64,000 nt of DNA from Vibrio hannami (GTDB lineage Bacteria > Pseudomonadota > Gammaproteobacteria > Enterobacterales > Vibrionaceae): the NCBI RefSeq assembly GCF_029589055.1, contig NZ_JARQZP010000007.1:124001-188000 (forward strand). Direction: 5' to 3'. The notes beneath the pieces were generated by a model. It was given only the letters and a program-made list of their open reading frames with translations. It was not told where the DNA came from and did no database searches. Both the position numbers and the translations under genes were made by a program. Position 1 is the stretch's first letter. Each line of letters opens with the position of its first letter. This document shows, piece after piece, positions 44,501-56,252 of the stretch.

Positions 44501-45450
44501 ATGGATCAGATTAACCAGTTACTCTCTTTACTCAGTTTTCCTGTCATGGATCGGCAAGTTGTCTTTTTAATCGTGGTTCTTATTGCGGCCATATCGTTTT
44601 TTGTCGCGGTTGGTTTACTGCTCATGAGCAAGACAAATTCTCCGGTTAAGAAAAAGCTAAAAGAGTACGCCACACAAAACGACATTAAGGCGCGAAAAGT
44701 AAATAAGCTGGAAAATACACTGGAATCGCTTTCACCCGTTATTACACCAAAAGACAAAAAAGAAAAAGAGTCGATTCGACATCAGCTTATGCATGCCGGA
44801 TACCATCAGGCTAGCGCATTATCTGTCTTTTATGCAGCCAAAACCGTGCTATCTCTTATCGGTATTGGTGTAGCTGCTTTTGTCTGGTTATTTCTTCCCA
44901 AAACTGAACTTACTAATCTGTACGTGGCTCTGCCTATCGCTATAGGCCTGTATGGTCCCAATGTTTTTCTTAAACGTATGGTGAAAAAAGGGTACGCAGG
45001 CTTCGTGCAGCGGTTCCTGATGCGCTTGATCTACTCGTAGTGTGTACCGAATCAGGGCTTGGGTTTAATGCGGCATTGCAAAGAGTGGCCAATGAGTTGG
45101 TTATATCCCACCCAGACTTCGCTGATGAGTTGGATACGGTTTGTGTCAAGCTTCGGGCCGGTATTCAGCTTACCGATGCCTTTGGTGACCTGATTACCAG
45201 AACGGGTTTAGAGGAGCTTCGGGGACTGGTGAGTATGCTTTCTCACGCTGCGCGAATCGGTGGCAGCCTGGCTCAGACGCTTAGGGACTACACTGAAGAT
45301 TATCGTGATAAAAGGCAGCAGGAAGCGGAAGAGGTGGCAGCTAAAATACCAACCAAGATGCTGTTTCCTATGATTGTATTTATCTGGCCATGCTTTTTTA
45401 TAGTAGCAATTGGACCGGGAATGATGATGGTTACGGAAGCACTGAAGTAA
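44501..45450 (+). pseudogene. tadC: Tad inner-membrane platform protein TadC, one-base frameshift
   Basis: Second GspF-type platform protein. N-terminal membrane segment VVFLIVVLIAAISFFVAVGLLL; the frame stops at 45040 after MVKKGYAGFVQ. If the A6 run at 44984-44989 had one more A, the reading would be [34 protein letters not shown]-type, joining the next frame from about 45000 to 45450, which has LVSMLSHAARIGGSLAQTLRDY and a final membrane segment. The [10 protein letters not shown] motif is typical of TadC, confirming the shift. Confidence 0.87.
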
Positions 45451-45459
45451 GGAGTTGTA

Positions 45460-46512
45460 ATGAAACTTAAACGATATGTAGTAACCGCATTGTTATCGGT
45501 GGTGGCTGTTACGGGTTGTAGCTCAAAGGATGAAGGGTCGTCGTTAGATACCGAACTGTATTCTGGTGTTCCGTTAGACTCGCTAACCAGTGAAGAGCCG
45601 CCAAAATCCGAACAGGAAGCGATAGAAAGAGCAGATCTGGCAATCAGCCAGAACAAGCTGGATTTAGCATTGTATGAATATATACGATCTTTAGCATTTG
45701 AAGATGCGCAATATAAAGATAAAAGTCTGTTTAATATAGGCCGCATTCATCAATCAAGGAACAACATTGCGTTAGCAGAAAAAGCTTACCTGAAAGCGGT
45801 CGAGTTTAATCCTGAACACGCTGGTTCGTTAGAGCAATTGGGTATTCTGTATGCAAAAGCAGGGCGTCTGAACGACAGCAAAATATACCTTGTCCGAGCA
45901 GTAAATGCTGATCAGGCACGAAGTGAGAACGGAGTACCTATCGATAGCTTTGAAATACTGACGGAAGAACAGGTTAGCAACATGCTGGTAGACAACTCTT
46001 CTCCTATCGACAGTTATGTTGGGGTAGGTGTTTTATCCGATCTTGACGGTAGATACGATGTAGCAAAAAGGTTGTATGAAAAAGCACTGGAGATAAACCA
46101 TCGTTATGTCAAAGCGTTGATCAACCTGGGATACTCTCATTATATGAGTGGTAATCTTCATATTGCGAAACGAGTGATGACTACGGCATTGCAGTTTGAG
46201 CCGGACAACGAAAAAGCGCTGAATAATCTGGCTCTAATCCATTTAGCGCTGGGCGAAAACACTCAGGCACTGAATGTGTTTATGCGCCAGATGGAAGCAC
46301 CAGAAGCACTGAATAATGTGGGCTATTTTCTGATCTTGCAGGGCAAACCTGATCAGGCTATCCCTTACTTACAGCAGGCTATCGATAAGAAAGCCTCTTA
46401 CTATAAAATAGCCAATGAAAACCTTTCCAGAGCGTTGGCAGAGGTCAGGGCGAATAAACATAGTGAGCAAAAGCTGAATACTCAGCATAAGGTTCACATT
46501 ATTTTTGAATGA
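45460..46512 (+). CDS. tadD: Tad TPR lipoprotein TadD
   Basis: 350 residues with a lipoprotein signal ending VVAVTGC, then at least four TPR motifs at about 85-330 (SLFNIGRIHQSRNNIALAEKAYLKA, GVLSDLDGRYDVAKRLYEKALEI, ALINLGYSHYMSGNL, NNLALIHLALGENTQAL). TadD is thought to be a pilotin-like or assembly factor for the RcpA secretin. Ends the operon at a bidirectional terminator. Confidence 0.85.
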   Translation: MKLKRYVVTALLSVVAVTGCSSKDEGSSLDTELYSGVPLDSLTSEEPPKSEQEAIERADLAISQNKLDLALYEYIRSLAFEDAQYKDKSLFNIGRIHQSRNNIALAEKAYLKAVEFNPEHAGSLEQLGILYAKAGRLNDSKIYLVRAVNADQARSENGVPIDSFEILTEEQVSNMLVDNSSPIDSYVGVGVLSDLDGRYDVAKRLYEKALEINHRYVKALINLGYSHYMSGNLHIAKRVMTTALQFEPDNEKALNNLALIHLALGENTQALNVFMRQMEAPEALNNVGYFLILQGKPDQAIPYLQQAIDKKASYYKIANENLSRALAEVRANKHSEQKLNTQHKVHIIFE

Positions 46513-46541
46513 TAGCCTGAGAATAAAATACGATAGACATA

Positions 46542-46577
46542 AAAAAGCAGCCAATGTTATTTCGGCTGCTTTTTTGT
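46542..46577 (+). terminator. Bidirectional terminator between tadD and the HD-GYP gene
   Basis: AAAAAGCAGCC and GGCTGCTTTTTT pair around AATGTTATTTC, with A and T runs on both sides, so it can end both convergent units. Confidence 0.85.
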
Positions 46578-46589
46578 GATGATCCTTAG

Positions 46590-47744
46590 TTAGTTATAGT
46601 TGTAGCCGGGATCTTTTTCCGGGAACTGCCTGATAATATCGTTAAGGCTGTCCATATGATTTCTAAGTGCAGAAACGCAATTGCCATCTAGTTTCCCGTC
46701 AAAAACCATTTTTTCCAGTTCAAGTAGGGCTGCTGGCACTGAACAGGCTTGTTTATATGGTCTGTGGCTGGTTAATGCATCAAAGATATTTGCTACCGTA
46801 ATAATCCTGGTAGGAATCGATATTTCACCGTGTGATAGTCCGTTAGGGTAACCGCTTCCATCCAGAAACTCTTGATGGCACGCGATGATATCTTTCAGAA
46901 TATCGACACATGGATGGGATGGTGAGCCCAGGTTGTCCAGAATTTTATCCACCAGTGCAATACCGTTTTCGATGTGGTTTTTCATGGTATCGCGTTCGTC
47001 AGAAACCAGGCTATCCGGCTTTAGAAGGATATCAGTTGATAAGGCGGATTTACCTATATCGTGTAATCGGGAGAATAGATGAATGTTTTCTATCACTTCG
47101 TCATCCAACTGATACAAGTCAGCAACCTCTTTCGCAATCAAGTGTGCGTATCGACTTATCCTTTCTACATGTTCCTTAGATTCTTTCTTATAGCCTGGCG
47201 ATAGCTCTTTAGTGAGCTCTGCAGAAGCTAAAATGGCGTGTAGCAGTGAGTACTCAGCGTTTACAACAAAACTGATAAGGTCACAGAATGGAATTAGCTC
47301 GTTTTGAACCAGTTGTGTAAACAACCCCCTTTTGTGAGAGTTAAAAAACACAAAGCCGATAAGTTGCTGAAAGTTGTAAATAGGAACGGTGAAAGAAGAA
47401 CGGTAGCCCTGTTCAAGAAGCCACTTTGAGTGTCTGTTTTCAGGTTTAAGGGTGGATGGTATATCATTGATAACTCGGGTTTCTCCTGAATCCGCACACT
47501 CTTTTAAAGCACTACAGGAATCAAGGGGAAACTCATGATGACTGAAGGTATCAATGTTATTTGAACTCTCGGCATAGGTTTTTAATAAGCCCGCACTCTG
47601 ATCGTATAAGACAAACGCGATTCTTTCCAAATCCGGAACCTTGGTTTTAACGCGTTTATGCAGGTCAGCTAACTCATGATTCAGCGAATTTAACTGGTTA
47701 GGCTGGGAGTGCATTAGATACGATGAATCACTTATAGTACGCAT
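46590..47744 (-). CDS. GAF-HD-GYP cyclic-di-GMP phosphodiesterase
   Basis: 384 residues: a GAF domain at about 20-165, then an HD-GYP domain with LFSRLHDIGKSALSTDILLKP near 225-245, HIENG near 262 and HQEFLDGSGYPNGL near 292. All HD and GYP key residues are present, so it should hydrolyse cyclic-di-GMP. It is convergent with the Tad operon and ends at a shared terminator; a link to adherence is inferred. ATG 47744 is used, an alternative ATG is at 47714. Confidence 0.88.
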   Translation of the reverse strand: MRTISDSSYLMHSQPNQLNSLNHELADLHKRVKTKVPDLERIAFVLYDQSAGLLKTYAESSNNIDTFSHHEFPLDSCSALKECADSGETRVINDIPSTLKPENRHSKWLLEQGYRSSFTVPIYNFQQLIGFVFFNSHKRGLFTQLVQNELIPFCDLISFVVNAEYSLLHAILASAELTKELSPGYKKESKEHVERISRYAHLIAKEVADLYQLDDEVIENIHLFSRLHDIGKSALSTDILLKPDSLVSDERDTMKNHIENGIALVDKILDNLGSPSHPCVDILKDIIACHQEFLDGSGYPNGLSHGEISIPTRIITVANIFDALTSHRPYKQACSVPAALLELEKMVFDGKLDGNCVSALRNHMDSLNDIIRQFPEKDPGYNYN

Positions 47745-47960
47745 TTTGATCGTCCGTCAGCAAAACAGCTGAATGCTCCTGACACTCGGCTGGTATATTT
47801 AAATAAGATTATCCTTATATGATTAGTTTAGTAGCTAGATTGAAAAAGGGGGGAGTTTTGGGTAGCAAAATAAGCAAAAAGTACCAGTTTTATTTGAGTA
47901 AATGCACGAGTTTTTATTTTTGATTCAAGTTGTTAACTAAACTGTCTCAGTCGCGAAAAC

Positions 47961-47985
47961 AAAAAAAGCGGGCCCCAGGCCCGCC
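47961..47985 (-). terminator. Terminator of the sugar ABC ATPase gene
   Basis: On the minus strand GGCGGGCC and GGCCCGC pair around TGG, followed by seven T. Its position 40 bases after 48023 supports the longer, frame-corrected end of the ATPase gene. Confidence 0.88.
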
Positions 47986-48065
47986 AAAACGTAGAGAAAT
48001 AAATACTCTCGGCTAATTACTGCTAACTCGTAATACAAATACCCTCGGCGTCAAACAGGTGAACA

Positions 48066-49109
48066 TCACTTGCTGCGCAGCTTAATTTTTAAAGTCTGGA
48101 AGCTCTTCACTTCCTGGTCACCAGGAAGGTGAACCTTGAATCCATCCACATTGGCACACTGGCCAAACATATAGGTGCTGTTACCCAGACGCTCTACCAC
48201 TTCACTCTGGAAAGTCATATCGATGTCTGATTCTTCATTAATCAGCAGGTGCTCAGGGCGAATACCAAAGTTGATTTTCTGTCCTTCCGTGATTGCTTTT
48301 TTCGGCATCGGAACAACGAACTCTTGTTTGTCATCTGTTACCAGTGTTGCTGTTTCACCATTTATTGCACTAACCGTAGTTGGGATAAAGTTCATTTTTG
48401 GTGAGCCAATAAAGCCTGCAACAAATTCATTTGCTGGCTTGTGGTACAGCTCAAGAGGTGACCCAACTTGCTCGACCTGACCAGCACGAAGTACCACGAT
48501 CTTATCAGCAAGTGTCATCGCTTCTACCTGATCGTGCGTTACGTAGATCATGGTATTTGCTAGTTCCTGGTGTAGCTTCGCGATTTGCAGGCGCATCTCT
48601 ACACGCAGTTCGGCATCAAGGTTTGAAAGTGGTTCATCAAATAGGAAAACCTTAGGATCTCGAACAATGGCACGGCCGATTGCTACACGCTGACGCTGAC
48701 CACCTGAAAGCTCTTTAGGCTTACGTTTAAGGTAGGTCTCAAGTTGCAGAGTTTTTGCAGCAATAGATACTTGCTTTTCAATCTCTTCCTTTGGAACGCC
48801 GTTCATCTTAAGACCGAAGCCCATATTCTCTTCTACCGTCATATGCGGATATAGCGCGTATGACTGGAACACCATTGCAACACCACGTTCTGCCGGGTCT
48901 ACGTCATTGACCAGGGTGTTACCGATATGGATTTCGCCATCACTGATCTCTTCCAGACCAGCAACAAGGCGTAATAGCGTTGATTTACCACAACCAGATG
49001 GCCCAACAAATACAACAAACTCACCGTTTTCTATTTCAAGATCTACACCGTGAATAGTTTGAACGTCGCCAAATCTTTTGATTACATTTTTTAGCGTAAT
49101 GTCTGCCAT
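48066..49109 (-). CDS. Sugar ABC transporter ATP-binding protein (UgpC/MalK-like), C-terminal frameshift
   Basis: ATPase subunit for the galactoside importer next to it. 347 residues as read: Walker [10 protein letters not shown] at 37-45, Q-loop, [14 protein letters not shown] near 135, Walker [13 protein letters not shown], and the MalK-type C-terminal TOBE domains. The end reads TLKIKLRSK then stops, but one base less in the A5 run (+ strand T5 near 48086-48090) gives a frame with [15 protein letters not shown], the HLFD end typical of this family, ending at 48023. So the true end is probably 48023. It is divergent from the permease genes. Confidence 0.88.
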   Translation of the reverse strand: MADITLKNVIKRFGDVQTIHGVDLEIENGEFVVFVGPSGCGKSTLLRLVAGLEEISDGEIHIGNTLVNDVDPAERGVAMVFQSYALYPHMTVEENMGFGLKMNGVPKEEIEKQVSIAAKTLQLETYLKRKPKELSGGQRQRVAIGRAIVRDPKVFLFDEPLSNLDAELRVEMRLQIAKLHQELANTMIYVTHDQVEAMTLADKIVVLRAGQVEQVGSPLELYHKPANEFVAGFIGSPKMNFIPTTVSAINGETATLVTDDKQEFVVPMPKKAITEGQKINFGIRPEHLLINEESDIDMTFQSEVVERLGNSTYMFGQCANVDGFKVHLPGDQEVKSFQTLKIKLRSK

Positions 49110-49454
49110 TACTGACTCCTTTGCTACAGCTGGCTTAGTTTGATCGTTAAGTCGCGGTGAGTTGAATATCTCGTCGTTTTCTCCGCGTTTGTATAAAACA
49201 TACTCGTTTTACCGGATATTGTTAGCGGCTAGGTTGGAATTATTGATCGGCGTCATACTTCTAACACGATTTTCACTAAATTTTGTGGAAACGTTTACAA
49301 AACGGCGTCTTTATTGTGCAAAAACGCAACTGTCGTCCTATTATAAAACTCGTACGCTGTCGTATTTGTAGATTTGCAGTAAAAACGAACGCTCGAACAT
49401 GAGTGTTTAAGTGCGATGAGTTAATGCGATGTAAATAGTGGGAGTATCGGAAAA
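49110..49454. promoter_or_regulatory. Divergent promoter region of the sugar ABC transporter
   Basis: 345 bases separate the ATPase gene from the permease operon, with no credible gene. It holds a LacI/GalR-type operator at 49286-49299 and, about 40 bases later, a TATTATAAA -10-like element (49339-49347) pointing to the permeases. Both directions are probably controlled from here. Confidence 0.6.
49286..49299 (+). promoter_or_regulatory. LacI/GalR-type operator (transporter)
   Basis: TGGAAACGTTTACA is a near-palindrome around CG, identical to the operator at 59953-59966 before galE. It is the likely site of the repressor encoded at 56.3-57.3 kb. Confidence 0.75.
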
Positions 49455-50375
49455 ATGGAGCGTTCAGTGAAAACGATCTACCCGGAAAACCGAATGCCTT
49501 CGGCCAAAAAGAAAAGGCGAGTTAGTTCAGCACTGTCCCCATGGCTATTTTTAGCCCCGGGCATGATAGTGTTTATGATCTATGTAATTTACCCAATTCT
49601 AGACAGTATCCTGTTGAGTTTTTACGAGTGGGATGGCCTTGGTGAAAAAACGTGGGTTGGATTCTCCAACTATGCAGAGTTATTTGACTCTGAAGCTTTT
49701 TATACCGCGCTAAAAAACAATTTATATTGGCTTGTCTTTTTTATGTTAGCGCCGCCAATTGGGCTGTTTATCGCTCTGTTCCTTAATCAGCAGGTTAAAG
49801 GGATTAGAGTGGTTAAGTCACTGTTCTTCTTCCCGTTTGTAATCTCCCAGGTGGTTGTTGGTCTGGTGTTTGCGTGGTTCTATGACCCTAAACTGGGCCT
49901 TCTGAATATCGCGCTAGGCTGGTTTGGGGTTGACGCTATTTCGTTACTGGCTGACGAGGATCTGGTTACCTTCGGTATTATTGCAGCAGGTCTTTGGCCT
50001 CAAATCTCCTACTGTATGATTCTTTACCTCACAGGCTTGAATAACCTGGATCCTGAACAGCTGGAAGCGGCTCGCCTTGATGGTGCTAAGAAACTTAAGA
50101 TGCTCTGGTATGTCGTTATTCCACAGCTTCGTCCGGCAACCTTTATCGCGATTGTTGTAACCGTTATCGGCGCACTACGGTCGTTCGACCTTGTCGCAAT
50201 AATGACTTCTGGTGGTCCGTGGGGTAGTTCAACCGTGTTGGCGTACCTAATGTATGAAGAGTCTATCTTCAACTACCGTATGGGTTACGGTGCTGCAGTT
50301 GCAGTAATGCTATTCCTGATAATGGATATCTATATCGCTTACTTCCTATGGCGCATGTTGAGGAGTGAAAAATAA
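49455..50375 (+). CDS. Sugar ABC transporter permease (MalF/LacF-like)
   Basis: 306 residues, six membrane segments, first near residues 30-50 (LFLAPGMIVFMIYVIYPI). The EAA loop is EQLEAARLDGAKKLKMLWYVVIPQLRP near 197-223, which contacts the ATPase. ATG overlaps the next permease start at the stop (shared TAATG). The neighbours lacZ and alpha-galactosidase suggest galactosides such as lactose, melibiose or raffinose as cargo. Confidence 0.88.
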   Translation: MERSVKTIYPENRMPSAKKKRRVSSALSPWLFLAPGMIVFMIYVIYPILDSILLSFYEWDGLGEKTWVGFSNYAELFDSEAFYTALKNNLYWLVFFMLAPPIGLFIALFLNQQVKGIRVVKSLFFFPFVISQVVVGLVFAWFYDPKLGLLNIALGWFGVDAISLLADEDLVTFGIIAAGLWPQISYCMILYLTGLNNLDPEQLEAARLDGAKKLKMLWYVVIPQLRPATFIAIVVTVIGALRSFDLVAIMTSGGPWGSSTVLAYLMYEESIFNYRMGYGAAVAVMLFLIMDIYIAYFLWRMLRSEK

Positions 50376-51226
50376 TGTTTCCACAACCGATTGAAAAATC
50401 CGGACGCTTTACAAACATAAGCTACCGTGTCGCTCTTCCTATTGCGTTAATGATGTGGCTACTACCATTGGCTGCGGTGTTGATGACCTCTATCCGTTCG
50501 ATTGAGGATATCAACAAAGGTAACTACTGGGGGATGCCGACAGATATTAACTTTATCGAAAACTACTCTCAGGTATTTACCGCGACGCCTATGTGGCAAT
50601 ACCTGATGAACAGTTTAATGATAACCCTTCCGGCTGTAGCTGGTGCGGTAGCGCTTTCGACTCTGGCTGGTTTTGCACTTGCTAAATATCGCTTCAGAGC
50701 GAATATCTGGATATTTGCAATGTTTATCGGCGGTAACTTTGTACCTTTCCAGATTCTGATGATTCCGGTACGTGATCTGACCATCAGTTTTGGACTTTAT
50801 GACACCCACTGGGCGCTGATTTTTTTCCATATCGCGTTCCAGTCCGGTTTTTGTACTCTGTTTATGCGTAACTTTATCGTTGGTATCCCTGATGCTCTTA
50901 TAGAAGCTGCGCGTGTTGAAGGGGTAAATGAATGGAAGATCTTCTGGCATGTTGTTCTACCACTAGTTCGCCCAGCATTGGCAGCACTGGCTGTACTGGT
51001 ATTTACCTTTATTTGGAACGACTTCTTCTGGGCATTGGTACTGGTTCAGAGTGATGAAGTTCGTCCGGTAACAGCAGGCTTGAGTGCGCTAAAAGGACAA
51101 TGGTTAGCTTCCTGGCAGTTTGTATCGGCAGGTGCTGTCGTTGCGGCAATACCGCCAGTAGTCTTGTTCTTTACAATGCAACGCCACTTTATCGCAGGTT
51201 TAACTTTAGGTGCTACAAAAGGGTAA
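50375..51226 (+). CDS. Sugar ABC transporter permease (MalG/LacG-like)
   Basis: 283 residues with six membrane segments and the second-permease EAA loop IEAARVEGVNEWKIFWHVVLPLVRPAL near 177-203. Coupled to the upstream permease by overlap. Together they form the membrane pore of a CUT1-type importer. A hairpin at 51234-51259 follows. Confidence 0.88.
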   Translation: MFPQPIEKSGRFTNISYRVALPIALMMWLLPLAAVLMTSIRSIEDINKGNYWGMPTDINFIENYSQVFTATPMWQYLMNSLMITLPAVAGAVALSTLAGFALAKYRFRANIWIFAMFIGGNFVPFQILMIPVRDLTISFGLYDTHWALIFFHIAFQSGFCTLFMRNFIVGIPDALIEAARVEGVNEWKIFWHVVLPLVRPALAALAVLVFTFIWNDFFWALVLVQSDEVRPVTAGLSALKGQWLASWQFVSAGAVVAAIPPVVLFFTMQRHFIAGLTLGATKG

Positions 51227-51233
51227 TTGATTC

Positions 51234-51259
51234 AGCTAGCTGGCTTTGGCCAGTTAGCT
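51234..51259 (+). other. Hairpin between permease and binding-protein genes
   Basis: AGCTAGCTGGC and GCCAGTTAGCT form an 11-bp stem with one wobble. No T run of length. It may protect or truncate mRNA and thus help raise the binding protein relative to the permeases. Confidence 0.5.
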
Positions 51260-51407
51260 TTGTTAATTGGCACCAAAAATACCAACGCCATGAGTTAGCT
51301 GTTTTGATTCGTGGCATTGCTATACCACCCTACAAATTGAGAAATAAGCTAAAAATAATAGCAACCGGAACAATTGAGCTTCGGCTCTATAACAAGGACC
51401 TCAATAT

Positions 51408-52634
51408 ATGAAATATGTGAAACATATTGCTGCATCTGCAGTGCTTACTGCTACTCTATCCGCCACCGCTTATGCTGGTGAGCTGATCATTAACTCCGAC
51501 CAGGCAGACCCAGCTCCTAAAGCTGCGTGGGAAGAGGTAATTAAGCGCTTTGAAGCGGCTAACCCGGATATTACAGTAAAGTACAACCTGTATGATAAGG
51601 AAGCATACAAAACAACCATCCGTAACTGGCTGGTAACTTCACCACCAGATATCGTTCACTGGTATGCGGGTAACCGTATGAAAACTTTCGTTGACCGTGG
51701 TCTATTGGAAGACGTAAGTGATATCTGGCAAGACAACAACATGCTGAATGATTTTAAATCAGCAGCGCCAGCTATGACTGTGAATGGTAAGCAGTATGGT
51801 GTTCCATTTACTTACTACCAGTGGGGTGTTTACTACCGTAAAGACCTATTTGAAAAATACGGTATCTCTGAGCCTAAAACATGGGATGAGCTAAAGGCTG
51901 CTGCAGCGACGCTTAAGAAGAATCAGGTAGCTCCATTTGCTATCGGTACTAAGTACCTATGGACTGCTGCTGGTTGGTTCGACTACATCAACCTGCGTAC
52001 TAACGGCCTGGACTTCCATATTGATCTGATGGACGGTAAGGTTCCTTATACTGATGAGCGCGTTAAGAAGACGATGTCTAACTGGGCTGAACTTGTTGAG
52101 CCAGGTTACTACCTAGAAAACCACGCGTCTTACTCATGGCAGGAAGCTCAGCCATTCCTATACAATGGTGAAGCGGCGATGTACCTAATTGGTAACTTCA
52201 TCACTCCATTCTTCCCTGAAGAGCTAGACGGTAAGATGGGCTTCTTCCAGTTCCCTGTTATCGATCCTTCTGTGCCTATTGCTGAAGATGCGCCAATGGA
52301 TACAATCCATATCCCAGCTAAAGCGAAGAACAAAGCTGATGCTCGCAGATACATGGAATTTGTTGCTACTCCAGAAATTCAGCAGCTTATCAATGCTAAG
52401 ATCCTTCAGATCCCAACTAACTCTAAAGCACCAACAGTGGACAATGAGTTCCTGAACATCGGTGTTGAAGTGCTTGGTGGAGCGGATGGTACGGCTCAGT
52501 TCTACGACCGTGATACCGATCCTGCAATGGCGAAAGAAGGTATGAAGGGCTTCCAGGAATTTATGGTTAAGCCTGAGCGTGTAGATGCAATCCTTAAGCG
52601 TCTGGAAAAAGTTCGTAAGAGAACGTTCAAGTAA
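51408..52634 (+). CDS. Sugar ABC transporter substrate-binding protein
   Basis: 408 residues, family 1 solute-binding fold, periplasmic. Signal peptide to about residue 23 (AASAVLTATLSATAYAG). Motifs NITVKYN-type strands, VPFTYYQWGVYYRKDLFEKYGI and the GEAAMYLIGNFITPFF near 253. Separated by 181 bases from the permease genes, with AAGGACC before the ATG. It should bind an alpha- or beta-galactoside, inferred from context. Confidence 0.88.
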   Translation: MKYVKHIAASAVLTATLSATAYAGELIINSDQADPAPKAAWEEVIKRFEAANPDITVKYNLYDKEAYKTTIRNWLVTSPPDIVHWYAGNRMKTFVDRGLLEDVSDIWQDNNMLNDFKSAAPAMTVNGKQYGVPFTYYQWGVYYRKDLFEKYGISEPKTWDELKAAAATLKKNQVAPFAIGTKYLWTAAGWFDYINLRTNGLDFHIDLMDGKVPYTDERVKKTMSNWAELVEPGYYLENHASYSWQEAQPFLYNGEAAMYLIGNFITPFFPEELDGKMGFFQFPVIDPSVPIAEDAPMDTIHIPAKAKNKADARRYMEFVATPEIQQLINAKILQIPTNSKAPTVDNEFLNIGVEVLGGADGTAQFYDRDTDPAMAKEGMKGFQEFMVKPERVDAILKRLEKVRKRTFK

Positions 52635-52650
52635 AAGTCTCCCCTAAGAA

Positions 52651-52671
52651 ACCGCAGCCTTCGGGCTGCGG
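52651..52671 (+). terminator. Terminator-like hairpin after the binding-protein gene
   Basis: ACCGCAGCC and GGGCTGCGGT pair around TTC, then TCGTTAGTT. Strong stem, poor T run, so termination is probably partial. Confidence 0.5.
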
Positions 52672-52806
52672 TCGTTAGTTAAACCACATGTTTTATTAAG
52701 CCGTTAATCAAAATGGTCGTAGATGGTACGGGTATTTTGATTGATATGGGTTTGTTCGATCTGAACTTGAGGAAGCCTATAAGCTACTTCAAATAAAGTT
52801 CAGTTA

Positions 52807-52909
52807 TTTACCTGGAATACTCGATTCCACGAACCGCTGAAGTTACTTAAGTGCTTTGGTTTACTTACATCGTATCGGCATGTTCGTTACATCGAGTACA
52901 CCAGGTAAA
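52807..52909 (+). repeat. Structured intergenic repeat (CTGG-GATTCCA-GAACCGCT family), copy B
   Basis: TTTACCTGGAATACTCGAT (52807-52825) and ATCGAGTACACCAGGTAAA (52891-52909) are 19-base arms with two mismatches. Inside, ACGAAC (52829-52834) pairs with GTTCGT (52882-52887). GATTCCA, GAACCGCT and GCATGTTC are shared with the copy at 29098-29193 in inverse orientation. Confidence 0.65.
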
Positions 52910-52950
52910 CAAGCTGTTTGATAAGCAGTATCTAAGAAAAAGCAGTTTAG

Positions 52951-56139
<3,189 letters not shown>

Positions 56140-56144
56140 AATTA

Positions 56145-56243
56145 CGTCATTCCGTATAACGAGGAACGAGTGTAGTACGGAATCTACTAAGCTAAAAAAG
56201 AAAGTAGATTCCGGAATCTCGCTTAGGCTCGTCCGGAATGACG
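56145..56243 (+). repeat. REP-like element, GTCATTCCG-CGGAATGACG family, copy 3
   Basis: CGTCATTCCG at 56145 and CGGAATGACG at 56234-56243 are inverted arms; inside, AATCTACT and AGTAGATT also pair. It lies between the convergent lacZ and repressor genes. Confidence 0.65.
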
Positions 56244-56252
56244 AAATCAGAG

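Noticed and set aside
49162..49371. Short ORF in the transporter promoter region
   Set aside because: It covers the operator and promoter elements, has no good ribosome binding site and resembles no known protein.
51100..51411. ORF bridging the second permease and the binding-protein gene
   Set aside because: It overlaps the permease in another frame and ends at the binding-protein start; no signature and no ribosome binding site.
52807..52909. Integron attC/VCR-type recombination site
   Set aside because: The arms lack the RYYYAAC/GTTRRRY core sites, and neighbouring genes are not cassettes.
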